A stretch of DNA of 64,000 nt from Umboniibacter marinipuniceus. Lineage in GTDB: Bacteria > Pseudomonadota > Gammaproteobacteria > Pseudomonadales > DSM-25080. The notes under the pieces were generated by a model that saw only the letters and a program-made list of their open reading frames with translations, ran no database searches and had not been told where the DNA came from. The stretch's first letter is position 1, and the number at the start of each line of letters is the position of its first letter. The DNA is taken from the NCBI RefSeq assembly GCF_003688415.1, contig NZ_REFJ01000005.1, positions 117,890-181,889 on the forward strand. The letters are read 5' to 3'. Below are positions 8,298 through 17,454 of the stretch, piece by piece. The translations under genes and the position numbers were made by a program.

Positions 8298-9491
8298 ATG
8301 AAATCTGCGTTTTACGAGCACCTGAGTACTGAGCTTGAGGACATCAAAGCCGCGGGGCTATTCAAGGGTGAACGGATTATTACTGGGCAACAGAGTGCTG
8401 AGATTAACGTCCAAAAAACGGGTGAAGTCATCAATCTTTGCGCGAACAATTATCTTGGCTTAGCCAATGATCCGGAACTCATCAAGGCGGGTCAGGAAGG
8501 CTTGGCAGATTACGGCTTTGGTGTCGCCTCGGTTCGTTTCATCTGCGGCACTCAAGATGTGCATAAGCAGTTAGAGTCAGACCTCGCAGCTTTTTTGGGT
8601 ACCGAAGATGTCGTGCTCTACGCGAGTTGTTTCGATGCTAACGGTGGGCTCTTCGAGGTTCTCCTTGGACCGGAAGACGCTATTATCTCCGATGCGCTAA
8701 ACCACGCTTCGATTATTGACGGTGTTCGCCTATGTAAGGCGAAGCGATTCCGTTATGCAAATAATGATATGGAAGCCCTAGAAGCGCAGTTAATAGCAGC
8801 CGATGAAGCAGGAGCTCGATTCAAACTGATCGCCACAGACGGCGTATTTTCAATGGATGGTGTCATCGCTGACCTCAAGTCCATCTGCGACTTGGCTGAC
8901 AAGTACAACGCCATGGTCATGGTAGATGACTCGCACGCGGTTGGGTTCCTTGGCGCTAATGGTAAGGGTTCACATGAATATTGCGATGTGTTGGAACGTG
9001 TAGACATCATTACCGGTACGCTAGGTAAAGCACTCGGTGGGGCATCGGGAGGCTACACCGCCGCGAGGAAGTCGGTAACTGATTTACTCCGCCAGCGCTC
9101 ACGCCCTTATCTTTTCTCTAATTCTTTAGCGCCATCCATCGCCTCGGCAACCAGACATGTTCTGGGGATGATTGCCTCCGGCGCGGAACGTCGAGCTCAG
9201 TTAGAGGCTAATGCCGTTCATTTTCGCAGCCGAATGACCGCAGCAGGTTTTAGCTTAGCGGGCGCAGATCATCCTATTATTCCGGTGATGATTGGTGATG
9301 CGAAGAAGGCGGCAGATATGTCCGCTGAACTCTTAAAACGTGGTATTTATGTTATTGGTTTTTCCTTTCCGGTAGTTCCGAAGGGCGAGGCGAGAATTCG
9401 GACACAGATGTCTGCTATTCATACCAAAGAGCAGGTTGATAAGGCAATTGATGCGTTTATCGAAGTTGGACGTGAGATGGGGATTATCTAA
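8298..9491 (+). CDS. kbl: 2-amino-3-ketobutyrate CoA ligase (glycine C-acetyltransferase)
   Basis: This PLP enzyme cleaves 2-amino-3-oxobutyrate with CoA to glycine and acetyl-CoA, the second step of threonine degradation. The protein has 397 residues from the third of three in-frame ATGs (8292, 8295, 8298). I chose that one because GGAG (8288-8291) then has a 6-nt spacer and the length matches E. coli Kbl (398). Similarity to E. coli Kbl is very high throughout: [46 protein letters not shown] lysine is Lys244 in GTLGKALGG, the same number as in E. coli. The stop codon overlaps the tdh start by one base. Confidence 0.97.
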   Translation: MKSAFYEHLSTELEDIKAAGLFKGERIITGQQSAEINVQKTGEVINLCANNYLGLANDPELIKAGQEGLADYGFGVASVRFICGTQDVHKQLESDLAAFLGTEDVVLYASCFDANGGLFEVLLGPEDAIISDALNHASIIDGVRLCKAKRFRYANNDMEALEAQLIAADEAGARFKLIATDGVFSMDGVIADLKSICDLADKYNAMVMVDDSHAVGFLGANGKGSHEYCDVLERVDIITGTLGKALGGASGGYTAARKSVTDLLRQRSRPYLFSNSLAPSIASATRHVLGMIASGAERRAQLEANAVHFRSRMTAAGFSLAGADHPIIPVMIGDAKKAADMSAELLKRGIYVIGFSFPVVPKGEARIRTQMSAIHTKEQVDKAIDAFIEVGREMGII

Positions 9492-10525
9492 TGACAACAA
9501 TGAAAGCGCTAGTTAAGGCAAAAGCCGAACGTGGCTTATGGATGCAGCAAATTGAAAAGCCAAGTTGTGGCCCTAATGACGTCCTGATTAAGATTCGAAA
9601 AACCGCCATTTGTGGTACTGATCTTCATATTTTCAAGTGGGATGAGTGGTCACAGAAGACAATTCCCGTTGGGATGAATGTGGGCCATGAATTTGTCGGC
9701 GAAGTGGTTGAACTGGGTTCTCAGGTGTCTGGCTTTGCGTTAGGCGATCGTGTTTCTGGGGAAGGCCATATTACTTGCGGTCATTGTCGTAACTGTCGCG
9801 CGGGAAAACGCCACCTGTGCCGTAATACTGAAGGTGTTGGGGTTAATATTCCGGGCGCATTCGCCGAATATTTAGCCATCCCAGCGGTAAATGCGTTTAA
9901 GATACCGGATAATATTTCCGATGACTTGGCCGCCATTTTTGATCCATATGGCAACGCTGCTCATACAACCCTGAGCTTCGACTTAGTGGGCGAAGACGTA
10001 TTGATTACCGGTGCGGGGCCGATTGGAATTATGGCTGTGGCGATAGCTCGCCATGTTGGTGCGCGTCATGTTGTGGTCACAGACATCAATCCGTATCGCT
10101 TAGCATTAGCCGAGAAGATGGGTGCATCGCGGGTAGTGAATGTGAGTGACGAGTCGCTTAGTGATGTCATGCTTGACCTCGGAATGGATGAAGGTTTTGA
10201 CGTGGGCTTAGAGATGTCAGGTAACGGTCATGCCTTCAGAGATATGCTGTCGAAAATGAATCACGGCGGTCGCGTTGCACTGCTCGGTATCCCGAGTTCA
10301 GAATTAGCAATTGATTGGAATGAAGTGATCTTTAAAGGCTTGTTCATCAAGGGCATTTATGGCCGAGAGATGTTCGAGACCTGGTATAAAATGGCGAGTA
10401 TGTTACAAAGCGGCCTCGATCTGGATCCGATCATCACACATCACTATCACGTAGATGATTTCCAGCAAGGCTTTGAAATGATGGAGAGTGGTCAGTGTGG
10501 AAAGGTCATTCTCAACTGGGACTAG
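9491..10525 (+). CDS. tdh: L-threonine 3-dehydrogenase
   Basis: A zinc-dependent medium-chain dehydrogenase that oxidises L-threonine with NAD+ to 2-amino-3-ketobutyrate, the substrate of Kbl. The protein has 344 residues (E. coli Tdh 341). The catalytic-zinc segment is TAICGTDLH and GHEFVGEV; the structural-zinc cysteines are in [15 protein letters not shown]; the Rossmann motif is GAGPIG. It ends [12 protein letters not shown], like E. coli Tdh. The ATG at 9491 overlaps the kbl stop (TAATG) and has GGGG at an 8-nt spacing; the ATG at 9500 would align exactly with the E. coli start but is too far from that site. Operon kbl-tdh. Confidence 0.97.
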   Translation: MTTMKALVKAKAERGLWMQQIEKPSCGPNDVLIKIRKTAICGTDLHIFKWDEWSQKTIPVGMNVGHEFVGEVVELGSQVSGFALGDRVSGEGHITCGHCRNCRAGKRHLCRNTEGVGVNIPGAFAEYLAIPAVNAFKIPDNISDDLAAIFDPYGNAAHTTLSFDLVGEDVLITGAGPIGIMAVAIARHVGARHVVVTDINPYRLALAEKMGASRVVNVSDESLSDVMLDLGMDEGFDVGLEMSGNGHAFRDMLSKMNHGGRVALLGIPSSELAIDWNEVIFKGLFIKGIYGREMFETWYKMASMLQSGLDLDPIITHHYHVDDFQQGFEMMESGQCGKVILNWD

Positions 10526-10563
10526 CGGCATTCTATTTCTCGCTTTGCCAAGCAGTTGCAATT

Positions 10564-10595
10564 AAGCCTCGATAACTCGGTTGTCGGGGCTTTTT
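10564..10595 (+). terminator. intrinsic terminator after tdh
   Basis: AAGCCTCGA (10564-10572) pairs with TCGGGGCTT (10584-10592) with one G-T mismatch, and the T-run extends to 10595. Confidence 0.85.
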
Positions 10596-10638
10596 ATTCA
10601 AAGGGCCTGCTATTCAGGCGAGTCCTTATTCCAAAGGC

Positions 10639-11658
10639 TCAATCTTCGCCTAAGGTCGATTCGCGCTTGATGATTCTTGGGTTGTAGCAGAGCGTTGGAA
10701 GTTCTTTGTTAGACTGCGAGACAATATCAAGAAGGCGCTGAGCCGCCAATTCAGCGATGTAGATGTTGTTTTGGTGAACGGTGGTGAGGCGCGGCCAACT
10801 CTGCTTAGAGAACGGACTATTTTCAAAGCCAGCAATGGCCAGGTCGCCAGGGCAATTCAATGAGAGCTTACGAGCGGCGGAGAGCACACCGGCGGCCATT
10901 TCATCATTACCTGCAAGAATCGCGCTGGGTTTATGACTTCTTGAAAGTAGTTCGAGCGCTGTCTTTTGTCCCGAATCAAAGGTGTACTCAGTCGAGACGA
11001 TTAAAGAGCTGGGCTCTGGAATAGCAGCCTCACTTAAGGCCGATAAATAGCCGGCATAGCGTTGTTGAGTAGAGTAGTGGTCCATTGAGCCTTTGATAAA
11101 GGCAATTTGCCTATGCCCTAATTCAATAAGATGTTTAGTTACCTGACGAGCACCATCGAAGTCATCAACAAACACTGAGCTTAAATCTGCGCTTTCTTCA
11201 CTGGGCGGTGGCGCTGAAATGATTTTCACATAATGAATCTGCGCCTTCTCCAATGCGGCCAAAAATTCAGGGTGTTCTGAAAACGGAGAAGTAAGGACCA
11301 CTCCCGCTACGCGGGCTTGATTCTTTAGCGAGCTAATTAGATCCTGCCAATTATCTTCGAATGAAGTAGGGTGGATCACGAGCTCGTAGTTATTCTTGCG
11401 CAGTACATTCAATAGGCCAGTTTGAAGGTCGGTGACATAGTAGGCATTCGGGTTTTGGTAGAGACAGGCAATGGTGAATGAATGCTTTGACGCAAAGCTA
11501 CGAGCGGCCGCGTTCGGACGATAGTTGAGTTCATCTACCGCTTTCAATACGCGATCCTTAGTGGTCTCTCGTACGGATGCCTCTTTGTTCATCACGCGTG
11601 AAACGGTCTTAATCGAAACGCCAGCTAGCGCTGCAACGTCATCAATAGTAGCTCTCAA
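10639..11658 (-). CDS. LacI-family regulator, probably of amino-sugar use (NagR-like)
   Basis: The protein has 339 residues from a TTG at 11658. I prefer this to the ATG at 11700 because GGGG lies 5 nt before the TTG, no ribosome site precedes the ATG, and LacI proteins begin just before the ATIDDVAALAGVS helix. The helix-turn-helix is followed by the hinge (YRPNAAARS) and a periplasmic-binding-protein-like sugar domain with the usual DDFDGARQVTKHL and GNDEMAAGVL segments. It diverges from a BadF-type amino-sugar kinase gene. The palindrome TGACAGCGCTGTCA lies between them, so it likely represses both genes until an amino-sugar ligand binds. The ligand is inferred from the neighbour. Confidence 0.85.
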   Translation of the reverse strand: MRATIDDVAALAGVSIKTVSRVMNKEASVRETTKDRVLKAVDELNYRPNAAARSFASKHSFTIACLYQNPNAYYVTDLQTGLLNVLRKNNYELVIHPTSFEDNWQDLISSLKNQARVAGVVLTSPFSEHPEFLAALEKAQIHYVKIISAPPPSEESADLSSVFVDDFDGARQVTKHLIELGHRQIAFIKGSMDHYSTQQRYAGYLSALSEAAIPEPSSLIVSTEYTFDSGQKTALELLSRSHKPSAILAGNDEMAAGVLSAARKLSLNCPGDLAIAGFENSPFSKQSWPRLTTVHQNNIYIAELAAQRLLDIVSQSNKELPTLCYNPRIIKRESTLGED

Positions 11659-11735
11659 AACATCCCCAATTGCAGTTAGTAAATCAATATATGTAGCCAA
11701 TGTAGTGGAATTTTACTCAATTGTAAAAAAGTAAA

Positions 11736-11749
11736 TGACAGCGCTGTCA
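11736..11749. promoter_or_regulatory. palindromic LacI-type operator
   Basis: TGACAGCGCTGTCA is a perfect 14-bp palindrome with the central CG typical of LacI-family operators. It lies just upstream of a weak promoter for the kinase gene (TTAGCG 11752-11757, 17 bp, TATAAA 11775-11780) and upstream of the lacI gene on the other strand. From memory it resembles the NagR operator reported for Shewanella-like bacteria. Confidence 0.75.
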
Positions 11750-11842
11750 GTTTAGCGTTAAACTTCTGCCATCCTATAAAAAGAAGCTAGGCTAAGAAGG
11801 CCCACGTGAGCTTTTGACCTAAGCAAAATATCGGAGTAGTAA

Positions 11843-12733
11843 ATGTCGACAAATTCAACACAGCCCCTCTTTGTAGGCATCGACGGCGGCGGCAGTAAAT
11901 GTCGTTCTATTATCGTAGATGAGAGTAATCGTATTTTAGGGACCGGCGTATCTGGCCCAGCTAATCCGATGAATGACTATGAAACGGCGATTAGCTCGAT
12001 TGTTGAATCGGTTGAGCTGGCCTTGGATGATGCCAAACTCGATCGGAGTTTGATGCCGGACCTAATTGCGGGAGCTGGTTTAGCCGGCGTTAATTTTAGC
12101 TCTGGCAGAGATAAGATGTTGGCTTGGTCGCATCCCTTCGCTGAATTTCATTTAACAACGGATCTTCATACAGCTTGTATCGGTGCTCACAAAGGTAGTG
12201 ATGGCGCGGTGATGATTGTTGGTACGGGCTCAATCGGTATTAGTGTAAAGGGTGAAGACCACTTTATTCTTGGCGGTCATGGCTTCTTGCAGGGCGATAT
12301 GGGAAGTGGCGCTTGGTTTGGGCTACAGGCGGTTAGGTTGGCGCTTAGCTCGGCGGATCAGCTATCTCCTCCCACTAAAATGCTAGATATTCTGCTGGAC
12401 AGGTTTTCAATCAGTCATCATCTAGGGATTATGGAAGTCATGGCCAATAAGCCTGCCCGCAACTTTGCACAGTTGGCACGCGTTGTCTTCCAGGCTGCTG
12501 AAGAGGGCGATGAAGTAGCCCTTCAAGTGATTGAGGAAGGTGCGGGTTACCTATCTAGGCTGGCTTTGAGGCTGCTTGATCAATCGCCTAAACGATTTTC
12601 AATGGTTGGCGGATTAGCACCAATTGTGCTGCCGTTTATGGATAAGCGTGTTCAGCAAACTGTTGAAACCACGTTAGAAGAGCCCGAAGTAGGTGCTGTT
12701 TATTTTGCGCGTGAGCATTACGCCGCGAAGTAA
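11843..12733 (+). CDS. BadF/BadG-type amino-sugar kinase (N-acetylglucosamine or glucosamine kinase)
   Basis: The protein has 296 residues and belongs to the ASKHA ATPase fold, BcrAD/BadFG family. The N-terminal phosphate-1 motif is VGIDGGGSKCRSI, the second phosphate loop is IVGTGSIGI (about residues 128-137), and GGHGFLQGDMGSGAWFG resembles the substrate loop of GspK glucosamine kinases and Shewanella-type NagK. It should phosphorylate GlcNAc or GlcN at C6 in the cytoplasm, feeding NagA/NagB, which are not in the window. It diverges from the LacI-type regulator gene and shares its operator, which supports amino-sugar catabolism. N-acetylglucosamine versus glucosamine cannot be settled here. 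Confidence 0.86.
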   Translation: MSTNSTQPLFVGIDGGGSKCRSIIVDESNRILGTGVSGPANPMNDYETAISSIVESVELALDDAKLDRSLMPDLIAGAGLAGVNFSSGRDKMLAWSHPFAEFHLTTDLHTACIGAHKGSDGAVMIVGTGSIGISVKGEDHFILGGHGFLQGDMGSGAWFGLQAVRLALSSADQLSPPTKMLDILLDRFSISHHLGIMEVMANKPARNFAQLARVVFQAAEEGDEVALQVIEEGAGYLSRLALRLLDQSPKRFSMVGGLAPIVLPFMDKRVQQTVETTLEEPEVGAVYFAREHYAAK

Positions 12734-12752
12734 TTACATCGAACTGGAAGAT

Positions 12753-12785
12753 AAAAAAAGCGAAGTCTCTGACTTCGCTTTTTTT
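12753..12785. terminator. bidirectional terminator after the kinase gene
   Basis: AAGCGAAGTC (12758-12767) and GACTTCGCTT (12771-12780) form a 10-bp stem over a 3-nt loop, with A7 on one side and T7 on the other. Confidence 0.93.
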
Positions 12786-12823
12786 ATGGGTGAAGGCCAA
12801 CGGAAAGTCCTGCAGTATGGATG

Positions 12824-12914
12824 CAAAACTCAAAACTCAAAACTCAAAGCTCAAAGCTCAAAGCTCAAAGCTTGATGGTCAAAGCTTGATGGTCAAAGCT
12901 TGATGGTCAAAGCT
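12824..12914. repeat. heptamer tandem repeat array, 13 units
   Basis: Ninety-one bases of consecutive 7-bp units: three CAAAACT, four CAAAGCT, then three alternations of TGATGGT and CAAAGCT. The unit boundaries stay in register across the whole array. It lies between the kinase terminator and the convergent 3' end of the GH13 gene, so it interrupts no gene. The order suggests stepwise slippage followed by duplication of a 14-bp composite unit. Confidence 0.95.
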
Positions 12915-12975
12915 CGATAGCAAATGATCAATACACCCCAACTTCCTAATCTCCGCCAACGCTTCGCGCCACCCC

Positions 12976-14853
12976 CTATTGTGGGCTAATGATTAGACCG
13001 CCAAACGCTTCCAGCTCAAGACTAATTTCAGCGCCTTGAGTGGTAATGCTAACGTCAATCGGCTCATTACTTAGTTTGTCTATTAACTTAGTCTGAGCGT
13101 CAATCTCAAGCATTAGGCGGACATTTTCGGGTATTTTTAGTGTATAGGCTGAAGCCTCGCGTCGGAAACTAGCGACTGTGATAAACCAGTCCGAATTAAG
13201 TTTTCGCACGAAAGCCATATCTTGGTCACCGTAGCCCGAGTTGGCCTGCAAATTGGCCTGGTGCAGGGGAATCATTTCTCCCATTACGGCGGAGCTATTC
13301 ACCGTGAAGTTCATGAGTGTGGTGTAGAACGCCCGAAGCGCAGCTTCCTGTTCGGTTAACTGACCACCGTCGAAGGCTCCACCGTTCATCCAGCGTTGGT
13401 GAGCGGGTACGCCCCAGTAATCAAAGATGGTGGTTCGAGTCTTACGTCCGAAGCCCGCATCAAGCATACCATCCTCGCCAACGTCTTGACCGAAATAGAG
13501 TAGCGTAGGTGAACTTGAGATGGTGGTTGATACTAACATCCCCGGCTTTCCCGCTAGGGGTGTTCCGGCGAACTCGTCACTCGCGATCCGTTGCTCGTCA
13601 TGGTTCTCTAAGAAGTGCAACATGGAAGGGCTAATATCGGCAACGGCTTCGTGGATGGCAAAGAGCTCCGAGACTGAGCCTTGTCCCTGCATAAGCGGCT
13701 TTAGCGTATCGTAGAAACCTACCTTATCGTAGAGGGTATCCATCAGCCCAAGTTGGAGGTAGCTTCGATACTGAGCCGGGTTATAGACTTCGGCTAAGAG
13801 AAAGGCGTCTTGGTTGGTTGCTTTGATATGACTGTTCAGATAGCTCCAGAATTCAACCGGCACCATTTCGGCCATATCATAGCGGAACCCATCCACACCG
13901 CGGGCGAGCCAATACTGGGTTATATCGCGAAACTTCAGCCAGGAATCAGGAACATCTACCTGTTCCCAGAACGCCAGATGTTCACGGTAGTTTGCACCAG
14001 TCAGTTCACTGGGAAGCGAGGGGAAATCGTAGCTTCCGTCAGGTCTAACGCCGTAGTTTATCTTGACCGTTTCGTACCAATCATTGGCATGTGGTTGCGC
14101 GAGTCGCGAGCCATTCCCCGTCCATTTAGCTGGCGTCTCGCTGAAGAAACCGTCGGCGAGAGGATGCGCTTCGCCATCCAGCGGTTGTTCGCCATTAATG
14201 GCATCGGGAACAATAAAGGCCTCATCTAAAATGTAGTAGAAATTGTTATCGCGCGCATAAACCACCGAGGTATCATCGTTAACACCAAAGCCTTCAATCC
14301 CCTCGGGCGCCGAAATTGATTCATAGCGCCGGGCAACATGATTCGGAACAATATCGATGACTACTTTCATTCCTGCATCGTGCGTGCGTGAAATAAGTGC
14401 ATCGAATTCTTCCAAACGCCTGCTAGGGTCATCGGCGAGATCCGGATTAACATTATAATAGTCCTTTACCGCATACGGCGATCCAGCACGCCCCTTCACT
14501 ACGTCGGGGTCATCAAGGCTAACACCAATATCGCGATAATCTCGGATAACAGCATGGTGAGGAACTCCGGTGTACCAGATATGCGTGGTTCCGAGTTCAC
14601 GGATCCCTTCAAGTGCTTCCGGTGTGAAGTCACTGAACTTGCCAACGCCATTCTGTTCAATCGTTCCCCAAGGGACGTTCGCGGTCTCGGTATTGCCGAA
14701 CAGGCGCGTGAAGACTTGATAAACCACCACCTTAGTTTGCTCCTCCTGAGTATGCGGTGGTTGCTGCGGATCCGTTCTATCCTCGCCGCAACCAACGATC
14801 ATAAACGCCGCCAGAAGGGCTTGTAGACTTAGACGAGAGGATTTGATACTCAT
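12976..14853 (-). CDS. GH13 alpha-amylase-family lipoprotein
   Basis: The protein has 625 residues from the ATG at 14853, which overlaps the upstream GH31 stop (ATGA). It has a lipoprotein signal with a FMIVGC lipobox (Cys22), so it should be membrane-anchored in the periplasm or on the surface. GH13 signatures: IVPNHV (region I), GFRYDMAE with the nucleophile Asp (region II), LLAEVY with the acid Glu (region III), FLENHDEQR with the transition-state Asp (region IV). All three catalytic residues are present. It probably cleaves maltodextrins or starch fragments; exact linkage preference is not readable. It is cotranscribed with GH31 and lies downstream of the MalT-type box at 17390. Confidence 0.9.
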   Translation of the reverse strand: MSIKSSRLSLQALLAAFMIVGCGEDRTDPQQPPHTQEEQTKVVVYQVFTRLFGNTETANVPWGTIEQNGVGKFSDFTPEALEGIRELGTTHIWYTGVPHHAVIRDYRDIGVSLDDPDVVKGRAGSPYAVKDYYNVNPDLADDPSRRLEEFDALISRTHDAGMKVVIDIVPNHVARRYESISAPEGIEGFGVNDDTSVVYARDNNFYYILDEAFIVPDAINGEQPLDGEAHPLADGFFSETPAKWTGNGSRLAQPHANDWYETVKINYGVRPDGSYDFPSLPSELTGANYREHLAFWEQVDVPDSWLKFRDITQYWLARGVDGFRYDMAEMVPVEFWSYLNSHIKATNQDAFLLAEVYNPAQYRSYLQLGLMDTLYDKVGFYDTLKPLMQGQGSVSELFAIHEAVADISPSMLHFLENHDEQRIASDEFAGTPLAGKPGMLVSTTISSSPTLLYFGQDVGEDGMLDAGFGRKTRTTIFDYWGVPAHQRWMNGGAFDGGQLTEQEAALRAFYTTLMNFTVNSSAVMGEMIPLHQANLQANSGYGDQDMAFVRKLNSDWFITVASFRREASAYTLKIPENVRLMLEIDAQTKLIDKLSNEPIDVSITTQGAEISLELEAFGGLIISPQ

Positions 14854-17249
14854 AACTTCAGTTCCCATTGAGTTTCAGTGTGAAGCGAGTGTGCCAATGA
14901 AAATGACAGAGTTTTTGCTTGGTCGTCAAAGGCGGCGAGTGCTGAAGCACCATTGATAGTCAGTTCAGCTGGGGCTTCGTTAATGCCATGGATAACAATA
15001 CGAAGATTGCGCTGCTCGGGCATCCCGGCGTATCCCTTGCCTTGGCTTGAAATTTCACCCTGAAGAGCTAATCCGTCGTGGCTTGCTGTGAGATGAATAA
15101 GTTCGAATGACTGATTGCTAATTGAATTCGGGTCTAGACCATCGTCCTCAAAAACCTGTGCGCTGCTCGAAACGACCTCGGGATCGAAATAGAAGTGAAC
15201 ATCTAGCTCGTCGCCTCGGTATGCCGAGGTATTAGCAATGTCCTCTCGGGTCATGGTGATAAACGAGCCGCCGCGAACAAGCAGTGGTAGCTTAGTGATA
15301 GGAGCCTCATATTTAATAGTTTGGCCGCCCGAAAATACCTCGCTGGACCAAAAGTCGTACCAATGACTGCCGCTGGGCAACTTAATGTCGGCGCTGCGCT
15401 GCTGGTCTGCGGTAATTGGATGAACAAGAAACGCGTCACCATAGAGATATTGAGAGGTGGAGAGCAGGTCATTTGGGTCATGACTAATGAAGCTCATGGG
15501 GCGCATCATCGGGTCCCCCAGGGTGCTATTCAGATATGAAAGCGTATAGAGGTAGGGCAACAGGCGATAGCGAAGCTTCGCATAGGGGCGTGTTAACGCT
15601 TGCGTTGCGCTATCATGGAATACGGGTTCTGAGGCAATATTTTCCTGGGCGTGGGGGCGGAGTACCGGTTGGAAAACGCCGTATTGGAACCACCGCACGT
15701 AAAGCTCAGGATCGAAAACATCGCCACCGGCAAAGCCACCGATATCCGAGTGCATATACGCTAAGCCTTGAAGGCCTGCTTGAAGCGAGAGCTCAATCTG
15801 CGATTGTAGTCCGCCCCATGTGCGATTCACATCGCCAGTCCAGGGGATAAGGCCAAAGCGCTGGGATCCAGCGTAACCAGCTCGCATCATGATGAACGGG
15901 CGCTGATTTGGCTGCGCATCGCGAAGTGTTTCGTCAAGTAATTGAGCCCATTGATGGCCATAGGCGTTGTGAACCGCGTTGGCGGGTACTAAACCACCAT
16001 CGCTAAGGTGGAAACTATCTGCTGGATGCACTTCCGGTTCGCCTAGGTCGCCCCACCATCCGGTCACACCATAGCCAGCTAAGCGTTTATATACCTGAGC
16101 AAACCAATTCTGGCCGGCGGTTGAAAAGACATCTACTAGCCCGGTATTACCGAAGTAGAAATCGAAAGTCTTTGGCGCCCCGGATTCATCGATCGCCAGA
16201 GCGTTGGCCGCAACAGCATTGTCCCATTGCGCGGAGCTGGTCAGGATAAACGGTTCGGTAATGAGTACGGTGTTTACCCCAGCCTGCTGAAAGTCGGCAA
16301 TCATCGCTTCTGGCGTGGGCCAATTATCGGTATCCCACTCCAAATTTCCCATGGTGCCCTTCATTTCCTTACCAAACCAATAGAGGTCCAGCACGATAGC
16401 ATCAAGCGGAAAGTCATGCTCAGCGAAGGCGGAGACTACTTTGCGGGCCTCGTGCTCGGAGTGATAACCAAAGCGAGAAGCATAGAGTCCAAGCGACCAG
16501 CGCGGCGGAAGGGGCTGATAACCGGTAGTTTTAACGTAGTTTCTAACCAGCGACTGCAATGATCCGCCAGTGATAATCACAAAGGACGCTGAACCGTGCT
16601 CACTATTGAAGTTCAGTTGGTTGTTTGCCTTGCTATCAAGATCTAACCACCCCGAAGAAGGGTTGTCCCAAAGAATCGCGTAGTGTTTGTCTGAAAGCAC
16701 CAATGGTAACGAGTAGTACATTTGCTCGCTGTGCGTCTCAAATCCGTAGTGAGCCCGATTGTATAGCGGAAGTCGATGGCCTCGACGGTTAACTCCCAAA
16801 ACGCGAGATCCTCCACCCATAAGTACTTCGTTGTTGGTGAGCGAAAAGCTGGCACTGCTTGCGTTCGATTCGCTGTGAAGATTGAGGACTTCAGTTAGCT
16901 GCGTCTCGCCATCGCGGAGGAACTTAATGCTAAAAGGGCTAGGGGTGATCACCGCCTGAATTGACTCAGAACCAAATACCAGTTGTTGATTCTCTTCATT
17001 CAAACGGGCGTGAGCCGTTGACAGTTTGGGCGAGATAGCTCTGGAAGGGGGAGGGGCTATTGAGCTTGGATTGAAGTCCACACGAATGGCGTTGTCGTGA
17101 AGCAGGGTTAAGACATAGAAACCCTCATCCGTAGCGAGTGTAAGCTCTGCGGTGGACGTTTCGTGACTAACAAGTTGCTCAGAGTGCGTCGCAGTAGCCG
17201 CTAGGACGAGTATGGCGGCTAGGGTGAGGGACGAGAGTCTATTCAACAT
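14850..17249 (-). CDS. GH31 family alpha-glucosidase, exported
   Basis: The protein has 799 residues from the ATG at 17249 (AAGGA upstream), chosen because a signal peptide then begins at residue 1 (hydrophobic core LTLAAILVLAA, cleavage near THSE). GH31 features: a beta-sandwich N-domain, the barrel with LDLYWFG, the nucleophile motif WWGDLGEPEVHP, and the acid/base stretch WTGDVNRTW. C-terminal beta-domains follow. GH31 enzymes release glucose or xylose from non-reducing ends; beside amylases and malT an alpha-glucosidase (maltase) role is most likely. It is the first gene of the two-gene operon divergent from malT, with a MalT-type box about 38 bp before the inferred start of transcription. 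Confidence 0.9.
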   Translation of the reverse strand: MLNRLSSLTLAAILVLAATATHSEQLVSHETSTAELTLATDEGFYVLTLLHDNAIRVDFNPSSIAPPPSRAISPKLSTAHARLNEENQQLVFGSESIQAVITPSPFSIKFLRDGETQLTEVLNLHSESNASSASFSLTNNEVLMGGGSRVLGVNRRGHRLPLYNRAHYGFETHSEQMYYSLPLVLSDKHYAILWDNPSSGWLDLDSKANNQLNFNSEHGSASFVIITGGSLQSLVRNYVKTTGYQPLPPRWSLGLYASRFGYHSEHEARKVVSAFAEHDFPLDAIVLDLYWFGKEMKGTMGNLEWDTDNWPTPEAMIADFQQAGVNTVLITEPFILTSSAQWDNAVAANALAIDESGAPKTFDFYFGNTGLVDVFSTAGQNWFAQVYKRLAGYGVTGWWGDLGEPEVHPADSFHLSDGGLVPANAVHNAYGHQWAQLLDETLRDAQPNQRPFIMMRAGYAGSQRFGLIPWTGDVNRTWGGLQSQIELSLQAGLQGLAYMHSDIGGFAGGDVFDPELYVRWFQYGVFQPVLRPHAQENIASEPVFHDSATQALTRPYAKLRYRLLPYLYTLSYLNSTLGDPMMRPMSFISHDPNDLLSTSQYLYGDAFLVHPITADQQRSADIKLPSGSHWYDFWSSEVFSGGQTIKYEAPITKLPLLVRGGSFITMTREDIANTSAYRGDELDVHFYFDPEVVSSSAQVFEDDGLDPNSISNQSFELIHLTASHDGLALQGEISSQGKGYAGMPEQRNLRIVIHGINEAPAELTINGASALAAFDDQAKTLSFSLAHSLHTETQWELKL

Positions 17250-17389
17250 TGAGCGGTCCTTGATGTGATTGCAGCGAATAATACATTCTAGTTGACTTCC
17301 CAAATCTCTACGGCTTGTTTATATTGCGCAGGCGGAGTGAGATTGGTTGTCATGATGTTTATGATAATATGAGCTAGCGCGATTTTCTG

Positions 17390-17407
17390 CCTCCTCCCAG
17401 TGGGGGC
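17390..17407. promoter_or_regulatory. MalT-box-like site between GH31 operon and malT
   Basis: On the minus strand 17399-17390 reads TGGGAGGAGG, matching the E. coli MalT box GGGGA(T/G)GAGG at 9 of 10 positions. A possible -10, TATTAT (17369-17364), lies 20 bp further on. The plus strand reads CCCAGTGGGGG (17396-17406), identical to the core of the site at 45754. Candidate plus-strand -10 hexamers (TAATAA, TAAATA around 17424-17432) precede malT, so autoregulation is possible. Confidence 0.7.
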
Positions 17408-17454
17408 GCATTCATAACTAGAATAATAAATAATCGGTACCTTAGGATTTGCCC

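Noticed and set aside
11659-11700. ATG start for the LacI regulator
   Set aside because: It adds 14 residues before the helix-turn-helix without a ribosome site; the TTG at 11658 has GGGG at 5 nt.
12693-12875. 60-residue frame ending in a Lys/Ser-rich repeat
   Set aside because: It runs out of the kinase gene through a terminator into the heptamer array. The apparent protein repeat is only the DNA repeat.
12824-12914. Possible CRISPR array
   Set aside because: Units are 7 bp, contiguous, and have no unique spacers; no cas genes are near.
13810-14229. 139-residue plus-strand frame
   Set aside because: Antisense to the GH13 lipoprotein gene, whose catalytic motifs are intact on the minus strand.
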